Assembly (NCBI GenBank): GCA_040365065.1
Contig: BAABNI010000005.1
Span: 186,001 to 250,000, forward strand
Source: Pelagadaptatus aseana
Lineage (GTDB): Bacteria > Pseudomonadota > Gammaproteobacteria > Pseudomonadales > Cellvibrionaceae
Reading direction: 5' to 3'
Length of the DNA: 64,000 nucleotides
Part shown: piece after piece, positions 9,333 to 17,904 of the stretch
Layout of the letters: every line of letters begins with the position of its first letter
Position numbering within the stretch: the first letter of the stretch is position 1
Notes under the pieces: model-generated
Database searches by the model: none
Seen by the model: the letters and a program-made list of their open reading frames with translations, nothing else
What the model was told of the DNA's origin: nothing
Made by a program: the position numbers and the translations under genes

Positions 9333-10214
9333 TTAGGGGGACAGACTGTAAACCGCCATAGCCACATCGATAAAACGTTTGAGGTTGGTGCTCTGCAGTT
9401 CCCGGCTGGGGTAAACCAGATTGAGATTGCGGGGTTCCAGCGGGTGGCCTGTCAGTATTTTCTGCAATTGACCGGTTGTGATTTCATCGCTGAGCATGAT
9501 GTCGTGCACGACGGCAATGCCTGAGCCCTGCAGTGCCAGTTGTTTGATTAGAATCAGGTCATTGGCTTCAATGGTTTTGGGTGGGGTGATGACTTTGCTG
9601 CCCTGAGGGGCAACAAAACTCCAGCGAGGGGTATAGCGCGAGACAATGCATTGATGCTCCATCAGTTGCTGCAGGGATTTGGGTTCGCCGAAGCGTTTCA
9701 GGTAGTCCGGGCTGGCCACCAGATAGCGTTGAATGGGGCGCAGTTCCCGGCAGATCAGGGTGGAGTCCTGCAGGGGACCAGCGCGCAGGGCCACATCAAA
9801 ACCGTCTTTTATCAGATCGCACCAGCCATTGGAGCAGACAATCTCTACCGAGACCCTCGGATAGAGCTGGTTGTAACGGCTGATGATCACGGCCAGTGAT
9901 TCCATATTAAAGCCAACCGGAGCGCTGATTTTTAATTTGCCACTGGGTTCGGCCTGTTTGCCTTGAGCGTCTTCAATGGCGTGCTCGGCACTTTGCAGCA
10001 TGTTTTGGCAGTGCTGATAAAAAGACTCACCCTGCTCGGTCAGGGACAGTTGGCGGGTGGTGCGCTGTAGCAATCTGACGCCCAGCTGACTTTCGAGTTG
10101 GGCTACCTTCTGACTGACGGTGGATTTGGGGATCGACAACTGTTCGGCGGCTCGGGTAAAACTGCCGGTCATAACAACCCGGGCAAAAATGGCCATGTGA
10201 TTGTAAAGGATCAT
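9333..10214 (-). CDS. LysR-family transcriptional regulator
   Basis: DNA-binding regulator of 293 residues. The winged helix-turn-helix occupies about 1-60 (FARVVMTGSFTRAAEQLSIPKSTVSQKVAQLESQLG), followed by the RTTRQLSLTEQG wing and a periplasmic-binding-protein-like effector domain. The start at 10214 (MILYNHMAIFARVV) is chosen because it gives the normal LysR N-terminus; the frame stays open to 10310, but the extra residues do not look like LysR. It resembles the subgroup beginning 'FvrVve.GSFtaAA..L..pkstvSr.va.LE..LG'. It is divergent from the SDR gene at 10405, so that gene is the obvious candidate target. The effector is unknown. Confidence 0.9.
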   Translation of the reverse strand: MILYNHMAIFARVVMTGSFTRAAEQLSIPKSTVSQKVAQLESQLGVRLLQRTTRQLSLTEQGESFYQHCQNMLQSAEHAIEDAQGKQAEPSGKLKISAPVGFNMESLAVIISRYNQLYPRVSVEIVCSNGWCDLIKDGFDVALRAGPLQDSTLICRELRPIQRYLVASPDYLKRFGEPKSLQQLMEHQCIVSRYTPRWSFVAPQGSKVITPPKTIEANDLILIKQLALQGSGIAVVHDIMLSDEITTGQLQKILTGHPLEPRNLNLVYPSRELQSTNLKRFIDVAMAVYSLSP

Positions 10215-10404
10215 TGTTTGGCTATCCGGATAATGATTCGTATTTTTTATTATTGTTCTGAATGCTGTCTGACTGCAAATGCCTTGCAAGATGGTGAAAT
10301 TCACCTTCAATGAATTTAATGGATTATTAAACTGGTTTAACGACTGGTGGCTTTTATGTTGCCTAGAATGGCTGCCACAAACTTATGAATTCGGAGGAAT
10401 TGAG

Positions 10405-11223
10405 ATGGCTGTTACATTGGATTTTAAAGACAAAGTGGTTGTGGTCGTGGGTGGTACATCCGGTATTAATCGCGGTATTGCCGAGCGCTTTGCGGCTCAG
10501 GGGGCTTGTGTGGCGGTAGCCAGCCGCAGTCAGGACAAGGTTGACGATACCGTGGCCTCGCTGAAATCAGCAGGCGCGCCCAAGGCTGTGGGTCAGGCGT
10601 TTGATGTGCGCGATCCCGATGCGGTTGCTGCGGGTCTTAAGGTCTTTCATGAGCAGTTGGGGGATTTTGACATACTGGTGTCCGGTGCCGCGGGTAACTT
10701 CCCGGCGCTTATTTCCGATATGTCCGTCAATGCTTTCCGGACCGTGGTTGAGATTGACCTGATGGGTACCATTCATGTGATGAAGGGGGCTTACCCTTAT
10801 CTCAAAAAGCCCGGCAGCAGTATCATCAATATTTCTGCGCCGCAGGGGTATCAGGCCAGTGAGGCTCAGGGCCATGTGGGTGCCGCCAAAGCCGGTGTGG
10901 ATCAGATTACTCGGGTGCTGGCTTTGGAGTGGGGCGGAGAAGGCATTCGGATCAATTCGGTTGTGCCGGGCTTTATTGCCGATACTGAAGGCGTGAAGCG
11001 TCTGTCGGCTTCCGAGGATTCACTCAATGAGACCATCGATTACACGCCGTTGAACCGCATTGGTGAGAAAAACGATGTGGCCAACATGTGCCTGATGCTG
11101 TCTTCCGAGCTGTCCAGCTATGTCACCGGCCAGGTGATCGAAGTGGATGGCGGCTTGTACCTGCGCGGTTCGTCCGTATTTGGCAAGGCTCTGGGTGATA
11201 TGTTGCGCTCACAGAAGGCTTGA
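10405..11223 (+). CDS. SDR-family oxidoreductase, 2,4-dienoyl-CoA reductase (DECR2)-like
   Basis: NAD(P)-dependent oxidoreductase of 272 residues with a Rossmann fold: VVVVGGTSGINRGIAERFA binds the nucleotide and SGAAGNFPA replaces the NNAG motif. The ATG at 10405 is preceded by a strong GGAGGA site; the open frame extends upstream to 10279 without reason. In the active-site region (NISAPQGY, then GHVGAAKAGV) the serine and lysine are kept, but the usual tyrosine four residues before the lysine is a valine preceded by histidine. This HxGxAKA pattern, with GIRINSVVPGFIADTEG, matches peroxisomal-type 2,4-dienoyl-CoA reductases, which lack the Tyr. A role in beta-oxidation of unsaturated acyl-CoAs is plausible but inferred. 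Divergent from a LysR gene. Confidence 0.85.
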   Translation: MAVTLDFKDKVVVVVGGTSGINRGIAERFAAQGACVAVASRSQDKVDDTVASLKSAGAPKAVGQAFDVRDPDAVAAGLKVFHEQLGDFDILVSGAAGNFPALISDMSVNAFRTVVEIDLMGTIHVMKGAYPYLKKPGSSIINISAPQGYQASEAQGHVGAAKAGVDQITRVLALEWGGEGIRINSVVPGFIADTEGVKRLSASEDSLNETIDYTPLNRIGEKNDVANMCLMLSSELSSYVTGQVIEVDGGLYLRGSSVFGKALGDMLRSQKA

Positions 11224-11349
11224 TCGCCTAACCTTTTTCTTGTCTGTTATCTTGGGCTGTCTATCGGCAATGATGTTCTAGAGGGCGTGGCACTATAGAG
11301 TGCGGCGCTATAGAATGCCGCCTTTATCGATACGGCCTGAGATGCAGTT

Positions 11350-11577
11350 ATGGAAATTCAAATGGCGTTTGAGTTTGAGTCGGGGCAAACCGCCGACCGG
11401 TTTCTTAATCGTTTAAAGTCGGGTGCCATAGTGGGCGTAAAAGCCAGGCGTTATCGGGGTGCCACCTCCATTCTCGCCAGTTACGGTGCCGCTACTCACA
11501 ACGCCTTTGATTCCACCTGCCAGCAGTTGGATGATCTGGCGGTGTCCATGGGTGGTTACGAAATTTCAGTATCCTGA
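11350..11577 (+). CDS. Small hypothetical protein, coupled to downstream esterase
   Basis: Protein of 75 residues, soluble, with no signal peptide or membrane segment. I do not recognise the family. It begins FEFESGQTADRFLNRLK and has a glycine/alanine-rich middle (ASYGAATHNAFDSTC). Its TGA shares one base with the ATG of the SGNH esterase gene (TGATG), which points to translational coupling and makes it likely to be real. An internal ATG at 11362 is an alternative start. The 126 bases upstream hold an inverted repeat (GCACT/AGTGC at 11290-11303) of unknown meaning. Confidence 0.55.
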   Translation: MEIQMAFEFESGQTADRFLNRLKSGAIVGVKARRYRGATSILASYGAATHNAFDSTCQQLDDLAVSMGGYEISVS

Positions 11578-12275
11578 TGGTGTTCTGGTTTCTGTTGCTG
11601 CCATTGTGTTTGCTGGTGTTGTTGGCCGCTCAGGCTGTCTATACCCGTAAAACCGCTATTCGCTTGCCCGAGGCTGAAGGTGTACGTTTGAACCTCAACG
11701 GCGGCACGCAAGCTCTGTTGCACGTTGGTGAGAGCACGGTAGCCGGTGTCGGTGTGCCCAATATCCAGCAGGGCTTAACCGCGAACATTATCTCGGGCCT
11801 GAATGCCTCCGGTGGGCATTGGGACTGGCAGGTGCTGGGCAGCAATGGCGCTCGAATTGGGGATGTTCAGGATTGGTCTGATCCGATAGTAAGTCCCGAT
11901 GTGCTGGTGATTACCTTTGGTGTAAACGATGCCACCAAACTGACCCCGATCCAGCGTTGGCGAGATAATTTTCAGACTTGTGTGGATAAATTTGCCGGCG
12001 ATAACACACAAGTGCTCTGCACCGGTGTGCCGCCGCTAAACCAATTTCCTCTGCTGCCGTTTCCCCTTAATCGGGTGTTGGGTTGGCGTTCAAAAAAACT
12101 CGACCGGGCGTTGGTTGAATTGTGTCAAAGCAAGGGCTGGACCCATCTGGACTTGCAATTCGAAACCATTGGTCACCTGATGGCCGAAGATGGTTATCAC
12201 CCCAATGCCGAGGGGTATCAGGCATGGGGTGATGAAATTGCTCAGCGGATCAGGCAGATTGATTTTGTTCGATGA
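11577..12275 (+). CDS. SGNH/GDSL-type hydrolase (esterase/lipase-like)
   Basis: Protein of 232 residues with an N-terminal membrane anchor or signal sequence (FWFLLLPLCLLVLLAAQAVY), so it probably acts at the periplasmic face. The SGNH blocks are visible: block I has GEST in place of GDS (HVGESTVAGVG, nucleophile Ser), block III has TFGVNDATKL with the Asn, and block V has DGYHPN with the catalytic Asp and His. It is related to SGNH hydrolases acting on acyl or acetyl esters; the substrate is not readable. It overlaps the preceding small gene by one base and the convergent Rieske gene by 26 bases. Confidence 0.82.
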   Translation: MVFWFLLLPLCLLVLLAAQAVYTRKTAIRLPEAEGVRLNLNGGTQALLHVGESTVAGVGVPNIQQGLTANIISGLNASGGHWDWQVLGSNGARIGDVQDWSDPIVSPDVLVITFGVNDATKLTPIQRWRDNFQTCVDKFAGDNTQVLCTGVPPLNQFPLLPFPLNRVLGWRSKKLDRALVELCQSKGWTHLDLQFETIGHLMAEDGYHPNAEGYQAWGDEIAQRIRQIDFVR

Positions 12276-13419
12276 GGGCGTCGAGCTTGTTATTGAAGTC
12301 TTTTAACGCCCATTCGTTTTTACCATAGACAATTTCTTCCAGCGCGCCCGAGGCCAGGGAATCCTGTATCGAAGCGCCCAGTTCCCAGTCTTCGTCCAGT
12401 GTGGTGATGGTGATCTGATGGTTTTTATCCCAATGGTTCCGCTGTTGGAAGTCTTCCAGATCCGCATCCCCGGGCACCAGACTGGTGATGGATATCCGGG
12501 TTTCTCCTTCTGACAGCGGCAAAAAGGTAATCCATTCTACGTGTTCTTTCTGCACCAGAAAAGCTGAGTAGGGCATCAGCATAAACAGGGTGTGGGTAAA
12601 GTCGTGAATGGAGCGGTGTTCTTCTGGGGTGTCCTCTACTTTCTCCAGACTGCGGGTAGGCATGATCACCCGGTAGTGATTCCCAGCGTTTTCAATCACG
12701 GCAGTGTTGTTGTAGAAATGCGGGGCAATGGTATTCCGATGGGCAAAGGCAAAGTGATAGGTTTCTAACCCGCCCTCGGCAAACAGTTTCCAATTGCCAC
12801 CCCAGATCTTGGTGGTGTTTTTAAAGGCTTTCAGGTTTTCGCCTGCCATCCACTGCAGGTCTTTACCCATCTCACCGAGGTGGTCGTCTAAGGCCTGTTC
12901 GGCAGACTGGGTATCAGTGGCACTGGGGCAGGCCCAGACAAAGCCGTACTTCTCAACATTGGCCACTTCCACTAGCCCATGGCTTTGCTTATCGAGATCG
13001 GGAAAGCAGTGCTTCTCACCGGGTACCGTATTGAGCTGACCATCGGTGCCGTAAGACCAGGCATGGTAGGGGCAGGTCAGGCGCTTGCTGCAACCTTTGT
13101 CGTCATTGATCAGACGCGCGCCGCGGTGACGGCAGCTGTTGTGAAAGACATGACTGTTACCCTGCTCGTCCCGGGTTACCAACAGCTGGCCGATGGGGGT
13201 GTCGACTCGACGATAGCTGTTGGGCTCAGCCACTTCAGACACATGGGCCAGAGGCATGGGCAGTTTTTTCAGGAGGTAATCGCGCTCCAGTTCAAAGCGC
13301 TCAGAGGAGGTATAGCGGTCTGCTCTGGAAGTGTGGATGGTATCGCCCAGCGAGGTGGTGCGATTGTCACGGTTCTCAATACATTCATTGATCAATTTGA
13401 TTTCGTTGCTGCGATCCAT
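12250..13419 (-). CDS. Rieske-type aromatic ring-hydroxylating oxygenase, alpha subunit
   Basis: Oxygenase component of 389 residues. The Rieske [2Fe-2S] centre ligands are Cys96-x-His98 (NSCRHRGARL) and Cys116-x2-His119 (CPYHAWSY). The mononuclear-iron site is GNWKLFAEGGLETYHFAFAH with His222 and His227. Such enzymes hydroxylate or demethylate aromatic or quaternary-amine substrates and need a separate reductase, which is not encoded nearby. The start has a good AGGAG site (antisense of 13427-13431). It is divergent from a TetR gene, and two palindromic operators lie between them, so it is probably repressed until an inducer is present. Substrate unknown. Confidence 0.88.
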   Translation of the reverse strand: MDRSNEIKLINECIENRDNRTTSLGDTIHTSRADRYTSSERFELERDYLLKKLPMPLAHVSEVAEPNSYRRVDTPIGQLLVTRDEQGNSHVFHNSCRHRGARLINDDKGCSKRLTCPYHAWSYGTDGQLNTVPGEKHCFPDLDKQSHGLVEVANVEKYGFVWACPSATDTQSAEQALDDHLGEMGKDLQWMAGENLKAFKNTTKIWGGNWKLFAEGGLETYHFAFAHRNTIAPHFYNNTAVIENAGNHYRVIMPTRSLEKVEDTPEEHRSIHDFTHTLFMLMPYSAFLVQKEHVEWITFLPLSEGETRISITSLVPGDADLEDFQQRNHWDKNHQITITTLDEDWELGASIQDSLASGALEEIVYGKNEWALKDFNNKLDALIEQNQSA

Positions 13420-13451
13420 GGTGAGCTCCTGTTTAACTTGCTTAAAATGCG

Positions 13452-13499
13452 CCTACCGATCGGTAGGTTGTGTTTACAAGTTACCTACCGATCGGTAAG
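13452..13499. promoter_or_regulatory. Twin palindromic operators between Rieske oxygenase and TetR genes
   Basis: Two nearly identical palindromes sit in the divergent promoter region. CCTACCGATCGGTAGG (13452-13467) is a perfect 16-base palindrome; CCTACCGATCGGTAAG (13484-13499) shares the core TACCGATCGGTA. Their centres are 32 bases apart, about three helical turns, so two dimers would bind the same face. TetR proteins often control the gene divergent from themselves in this way. Binding by the adjacent regulator is inferred. Confidence 0.8.
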
Positions 13500-13543
13500 C
13501 TTGTCAACCGTTAATTATTTCTTTAGTAAAATCGAGGACGCCG

Positions 13544-14149
13544 GTGAGCAAAACAACCCGTGACAAGCTACTGGAACAGGCCCATGTTCTGTTTGCCCGC
13601 AAGGGCTTCTACGGCACCAGCATTAATGATGTGGCAGCGGAAGTGAGTGTCAGCAAACAGGGGTTGCTGCATCACTTCCCGAGCAAGGAAAAGCTGTACG
13701 CCGAAGTGCTCAAAGGGGCAGCGGATCAGTTGATGGTTATGGTGGAGCAGGCCAGGCAGATTTCTGATAATCCTCAGCTGCAGTTACAGTCGATAATGCA
13801 GCAGATGAGCCGCGAGGAAGAGGAATCTATCCGGGTTATCTTACTGCTGTGCCGGGAGCTACTGGACAACCGCGATCGGGCTGAAACCGCTCAACAGTGG
13901 TTTTTAAAGCCGTTTTTGACCGAGCTGGAAACCATGGTGATCAATGGGCAGCAGCAGGGTCTGTTTGATGACGGGGTACACCCATTGTCTTATATCTATC
14001 AGTTGCTGGGCGCTATTCAATACTATTTGATGTCGTTGCCGACACTGCAGCAACTGTATACAGCCAAACAACATAAAGAACATCAGCAGCAGCACATTCG
14101 ACTACTGGAGCTGACCATGCAGCGAGTGTTGGTTGATCCAGTCAGTTAG
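13544..14149 (+). CDS. TetR/AcrR-family transcriptional regulator
   Basis: Regulator of 201 residues starting with GTG, preceded by GAGGA at 13534-13538. The N-terminal helix-turn-helix (about 10-55) reads LFARKGFYGTSINDVAAEVSVSKQGLLHHFPSKEKLY, typical of TetR. The helical C-terminal ligand domain is not assignable to a known effector class. It lies head to head with the Rieske oxygenase gene, with two matching palindromes in between, so it most likely represses that gene and itself. Confidence 0.9.
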   Translation: MSKTTRDKLLEQAHVLFARKGFYGTSINDVAAEVSVSKQGLLHHFPSKEKLYAEVLKGAADQLMVMVEQARQISDNPQLQLQSIMQQMSREEEESIRVILLLCRELLDNRDRAETAQQWFLKPFLTELETMVINGQQQGLFDDGVHPLSYIYQLLGAIQYYLMSLPTLQQLYTAKQHKEHQQQHIRLLELTMQRVLVDPVS

Positions 14150-14259
14150 CAATCAACGTAATCATTTGCAATCAGCGTATCAGGGTGGACTTTGGTCTGA
14201 TTGAATCTGCACCTGAATAACAGGTATATTAGATTTTTCTAATTTTAAGGGGGTTGTTT

Positions 14260-14787
14260 ATGTCTCGGTTTAAATTGAGTTTACTGACGCTGCTGACGTC
14301 GTTGCTGTTCATTGCCAATACCATGGCCGTAGATTTTACTCAGAACGATGTGGGCGCTCTGGGGGTTCAGAACCTCAAGGTGGTCAATGGCTCTACTCTG
14401 GCCAGTGGTCAACCCACAGCAGAGCAGCTGGAGGCCCTTGCCAAGGCCGGGGTTAAGCATGTGGTGAATCTGCGCCCGCGATCGGAAATGGATTGGGATG
14501 AGGCCGCGCTGGTGGAGAAGCTGGGGATGGCGTATCACTCGATTCCTGTCGCAGGCAAGCCCGGTATTACCTCGGATAACGCCAGGATTCTGGATGATGT
14601 GCTGGCGGAATTGTCAGGTCAGCCGGTTCTGGTGCATTGCTCCAGTGGTAACCGGGTAGGCAGTCTGATTGCGGTTGGTGCCCATGAGATTCATGACGCC
14701 AGCGTGGATGAGGCTCTGGCCAAGGGCAGTGATTGGGGATTGACCCGCTTGACGTCCTTTGTAAGAGGCAAGTTGGAAGGTCAGTAG
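14260..14787 (+). CDS. Exported DUF442/phosphatase-like protein
   Basis: Protein of 175 residues with a signal peptide (LSLLTLLTSLLFIANTMA). The ATG at 14260 follows AAGGGGG at a proper distance; an in-frame TTG six bases earlier is less likely. The body fits the beta-lactamase-hydrolase-like/DUF442 group related to dual-specificity phosphatases: LASGQPTAEQLEALAKAGVKHVVNLRP, then VLVHCSSGNRVGSL with Cys-x4-Arg. A conserved acid on the DWDEAALV segment may act as general acid. A close paralogue without signal peptide lies at 24934. A periplasmic phosphatase or sulfurtransferase-like role is possible; no substrate can be named. Confidence 0.78.
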   Translation: MSRFKLSLLTLLTSLLFIANTMAVDFTQNDVGALGVQNLKVVNGSTLASGQPTAEQLEALAKAGVKHVVNLRPRSEMDWDEAALVEKLGMAYHSIPVAGKPGITSDNARILDDVLAELSGQPVLVHCSSGNRVGSLIAVGAHEIHDASVDEALAKGSDWGLTRLTSFVRGKLEGQ

Positions 14788-14791
14788 TACC

Positions 14792-14897
14792 CGTCATTGC
14801 CGGCGCAGCGAAGCAATCTCCCTGTGGCAGGTGATCAGGGAGATTGCCGCGTGCCTTCGTAGGCCCTACTTTTGGCGCTGCGCTCCTCGCAATGACG
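14792..14897. repeat. Intergenic inverted-repeat element, GTCATTGC type
   Basis: A 106-base palindromic unit between two convergent genes. The outer arms are CGTCATTGC and GCAATGACG. Nested inside are GCAATCTCCCTG (from 14813) and CAGGGAGATTGC (14837-14848). The same ends occur at 17850-17893 and 35272-35364. It may act as a bidirectional terminator or mRNA-stabilising hairpin for the DUF442 gene and valS, but there is no T run. Confidence 0.75.
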
Positions 14898-14915
14898 TGG
14901 TATGAGCAGTTTTGA

Positions 14916-17714
14916 TTAAAGTGCCGCTATCTTTACCAGTTGCTCTTCCAGTTTACCCAGTGCCGACTGCATATCCGCCAGCTTGTCGCGCTCTTTCTGC
15001 ACCACCGCTTCCGGTGCCTTGTCGACAAACTTCGGATTATTCAGCTTGCCTTCAACCCGCTGGGCGTCCTTTTTGATCTTGTCGATCTCTTTGTTGAGGC
15101 GCGCACTCTCCGCGTCCTTGTCGATCAGGCCGGCCATGGGCACCAGAATTTCCATCTCGCCGACCAGGCCGGTGGCGGACATGGGCGCTTCGTCGCCGGC
15201 GTTAAGCCAGGTGATGGATTCCAGACTGGCCAATTTTTGCAGGAATTGAGTGTTGGCGTTCAGACAACGCTGGTCGTTATCCGAGCCGTTGGCAAAGTAC
15301 AGTGGAATGCTTTTGGCCGGTGAGATATTCATTTCACCGCGAATATTACGCACCCCTTCAATCACACCTTTAAGCCATTCCACATCGGCCATGGCCTGCT
15401 CGTCGATCAGGCTGTCGTCGCAGATGGGCATGGCGGCCAGCATAATGGTATCGCCCTCTGTTCCTGCCAGATCTTTAACACGCTGCCAGATTTCCTCGGT
15501 GATAAAGGGCATCAGCGGGTGCGCCAGACGCAGGGTGGTTTCCAGTACCCGCACCATGGTGCGGCGGGTGCCTTTCTTCTGGGCGGCTGAGAAATCGTCG
15601 CTGTTGAGTACCGGCTTGGAAAGTTCCAGATACCAAGAGCAGTACTCATTCCAGATAAAGTCGTACAGTGCTTGAGAGGCCAGATCGAAGCGGTAGGATT
15701 CAATGCCTTCGGCAACGGCTTTCTCGGCCAGTTGCAGCTTGGAAATAATCCAGCGATCGGCGACAGACAGTTCGTAATCGCTGCTACCAGTTTGGCCACA
15801 GTCCTGGGCTTCAATGCGATTACCTTGCTCGTCCTGCACTTCACAGTTCATCAGCACATAGCGCGAAGCGTTCCAGATCTTGTTGCAGAAGTTGCGGAAA
15901 CCTTCGATACGACCCACGTCAAAGTTGATGTCGCGGCCGGTGGAGGCCAGCGAGTAGTAGGTGTAACGCAGGGCATCGGTACCGTAGGGGGTGAAGCCGT
16001 CCGGAAAGTCCTTGCGGGTTTGCTTCTCGATCTTCTCGCGCATGCGCGGTTGCATCAGACCGGCGGTGCGTTTCTGCACCAGCGATTCCAGATCAATGCC
16101 GTCAATCAAGTCAATCGGATCGATCACATTGCCCTTGGATTTGGACATCTTCTGGCCGTGGTTATCGCGCACCAAGCCGTGCACGTACACGGTGCTGAAG
16201 GGCACTTCTTTCTTGAAGTGCAGGGTCAGCATGATCATCCGGGCAACCCAGAAAAAGATGATGTCGAAGCCGGTCACCAGCACATTGGTGGGGTGGAAGG
16301 TCTTCAGCATCTCGGTCTGCTCGGGCCAGCCCAGAGTGCCAAAAGTCCACAGACCGGAGGAGAACCAGGTGTCCAGAACGTCATCGTCCTGCTTCAGGGC
16401 AACAGACTCGGGAATGTTGTGTTTCTTGCGCACGTCTTCTTCGCTGCGACCCACGTAGGGGGTGCCTTCCTCGTCGTACCAGGCCGGGATGCGATGACCC
16501 CACCACAGCTGACGGGAGATGCACCAGTCCTGAATGTCGCGCATCCAGGAGAAGTACATGTTTTCGTACTGCTTGGGGACAAACTCGATGTCGCCGTCTT
16601 CCACCGCTTTGATGGCTTCGTCCGCCAGCGGCTGGGTTTTCACATACCACTGGTTGGTGAGGTACGGCTCGATCACCACACCGGTGCGGTCGCCGCGGGG
16701 CACTTTGAGTTTGTGCGGATCAATTTTTACCAGCAGGCCCAGCGCGTCCAGATCTTCCACCACCATTTTGCGGGCGTCGAAGCGATCGAGACCGCGGTAT
16801 TTGACCGGTGCCTCGTTATTGATGGCGGCATCGTCGTTAAAGATATTGTATAGGGGCAAGCCATGGCGCTGACCCATTTCATAATCGTTGAAGTCGTGAG
16901 CCGGGGTGATCTTGACGCAGCCGGTACCAAACTCCATATCAACATAATCGTCGGCAATGATCGGAATTTCACGGCCGACCAATGGCAGGGTGATGGTCTT
17001 GCCGATCATGTCTTTGTAGCGTTCGTCTTCCGGGTGTACCGCGACGGCGGAGTCTCCCAGCATGGTTTCCGGGCGGGTGGTGGCGACCACCAGTTCGCCG
17101 CTACCATCGGTCAAGGGGTAGCGGAAATGCCACATATGACCGTCTTCTTCCTCGGACAGAACCTCCAGATCGGATACGGCGGTGTGCAGCTTGGGATCCC
17201 AGTTCACCAGACGTTGACCACGGTAAATCAGGCCATCTTCATACAGACGGATAAAGACTTCCTGTACCGCTTTGTAGAAACCGTCATCCATGGTGAAACG
17301 CTCGCGGCTCCAGTCGGGGCTGGCACCCAGACGGCGAAGCTGCTGGGTGATGGTGCCGCCAGACTCTTCCTTCCACTCCCAGACTTTCTCAATAAACTTG
17401 TCGCGACCCAGGTCGTGACGGGAAATGCCCTGGGCATCCAGTTGACGCTCTACCACCATCTGAGTGGCGATGCCGGCGTGATCGGTGCCCACCTGCCACA
17501 GGGTGTTGTCACCCAGCATGCGGTGGTAGCGGATCAGGGCATCCATAATGGATTCCTGAAAGCCGTGGCCCATGTGCAGACTACCGGTGACGTTGGGCGG
17601 CGGGATCATGATGCAATAGGGATTGCCTTCGCCGGAGGGCTTGAAGTAGCCGTTGTTTTCCCAAGTCTGGTACCAGTTTGTTTCAATGGACTGGGGTTGG
17701 TAGGTCTTTTCCAT
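14916..17714 (-). CDS. valS: Valyl-tRNA synthetase
   Basis: Class I aminoacyl-tRNA synthetase of 932 residues (E. coli ValS 951) that charges tRNA-Val in the cytoplasm. The HIGH signature appears as PPPNVTGSLHMGHGF (residues 38-52). The editing domain contains TTRPETMLGD. The KMSKS loop is GQKMSKSKGNVIDP. The anticodon-binding region and a C-terminal coiled coil (KEIDKIKKDAQRVEGKLNNP) that contacts the tRNA are present. Start MEKTYQPQSIE matches the family. It stands alone; the usual holC-pepA neighbours are not in front of it here. Confidence 0.97.
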   Translation of the reverse strand: MEKTYQPQSIETNWYQTWENNGYFKPSGEGNPYCIMIPPPNVTGSLHMGHGFQESIMDALIRYHRMLGDNTLWQVGTDHAGIATQMVVERQLDAQGISRHDLGRDKFIEKVWEWKEESGGTITQQLRRLGASPDWSRERFTMDDGFYKAVQEVFIRLYEDGLIYRGQRLVNWDPKLHTAVSDLEVLSEEEDGHMWHFRYPLTDGSGELVVATTRPETMLGDSAVAVHPEDERYKDMIGKTITLPLVGREIPIIADDYVDMEFGTGCVKITPAHDFNDYEMGQRHGLPLYNIFNDDAAINNEAPVKYRGLDRFDARKMVVEDLDALGLLVKIDPHKLKVPRGDRTGVVIEPYLTNQWYVKTQPLADEAIKAVEDGDIEFVPKQYENMYFSWMRDIQDWCISRQLWWGHRIPAWYDEEGTPYVGRSEEDVRKKHNIPESVALKQDDDVLDTWFSSGLWTFGTLGWPEQTEMLKTFHPTNVLVTGFDIIFFWVARMIMLTLHFKKEVPFSTVYVHGLVRDNHGQKMSKSKGNVIDPIDLIDGIDLESLVQKRTAGLMQPRMREKIEKQTRKDFPDGFTPYGTDALRYTYYSLASTGRDINFDVGRIEGFRNFCNKIWNASRYVLMNCEVQDEQGNRIEAQDCGQTGSSDYELSVADRWIISKLQLAEKAVAEGIESYRFDLASQALYDFIWNEYCSWYLELSKPVLNSDDFSAAQKKGTRRTMVRVLETTLRLAHPLMPFITEEIWQRVKDLAGTEGDTIMLAAMPICDDSLIDEQAMADVEWLKGVIEGVRNIRGEMNISPAKSIPLYFANGSDNDQRCLNANTQFLQKLASLESITWLNAGDEAPMSATGLVGEMEILVPMAGLIDKDAESARLNKEIDKIKKDAQRVEGKLNNPKFVDKAPEAVVQKERDKLADMQSALGKLEEQLVKIAAL

Positions 17715-17849
17715 AGTCTGTCTAAATCGCCGCCTGTAGGGTGGAGTGTCTAAATATCGCGGAACGGGCAGTTTACTGCGCCGAAAATGGGGGCGGATTA
17801 TAACGTGATCAGGGGGTGTTGATGAAGGGGGAAGAGGTAGTTATTACTT

Positions 17850-17893
17850 GTCATTGCGGCAGGCTTTGCAGGAGCAAAAAGGGCCGCAATGAC
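17850..17893. repeat. Short inverted repeat, GTCATTGC type
   Basis: Eleven-base perfect arms GTCATTGCGGC (17850-17860) and GCCGCAATGAC (17883-17893) flank a loop containing GCAGGAGCAAAAA, a motif that recurs in reverse at 40875-40887. It lies just downstream of the stop of the convergent-facing lipoprotein gene. The rest of the 190-base gap between valS and that gene shows nothing else. Confidence 0.75.
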
Positions 17894-17904
17894 GTAGGTC
17901 GAAT

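Noticed and set aside
15672..16853. Long open frame (393 codons) on the plus strand across valS
   Set aside because: It lies antisense to a certain valS and is the mirror of its codon pattern; the translation has no recognisable motif.
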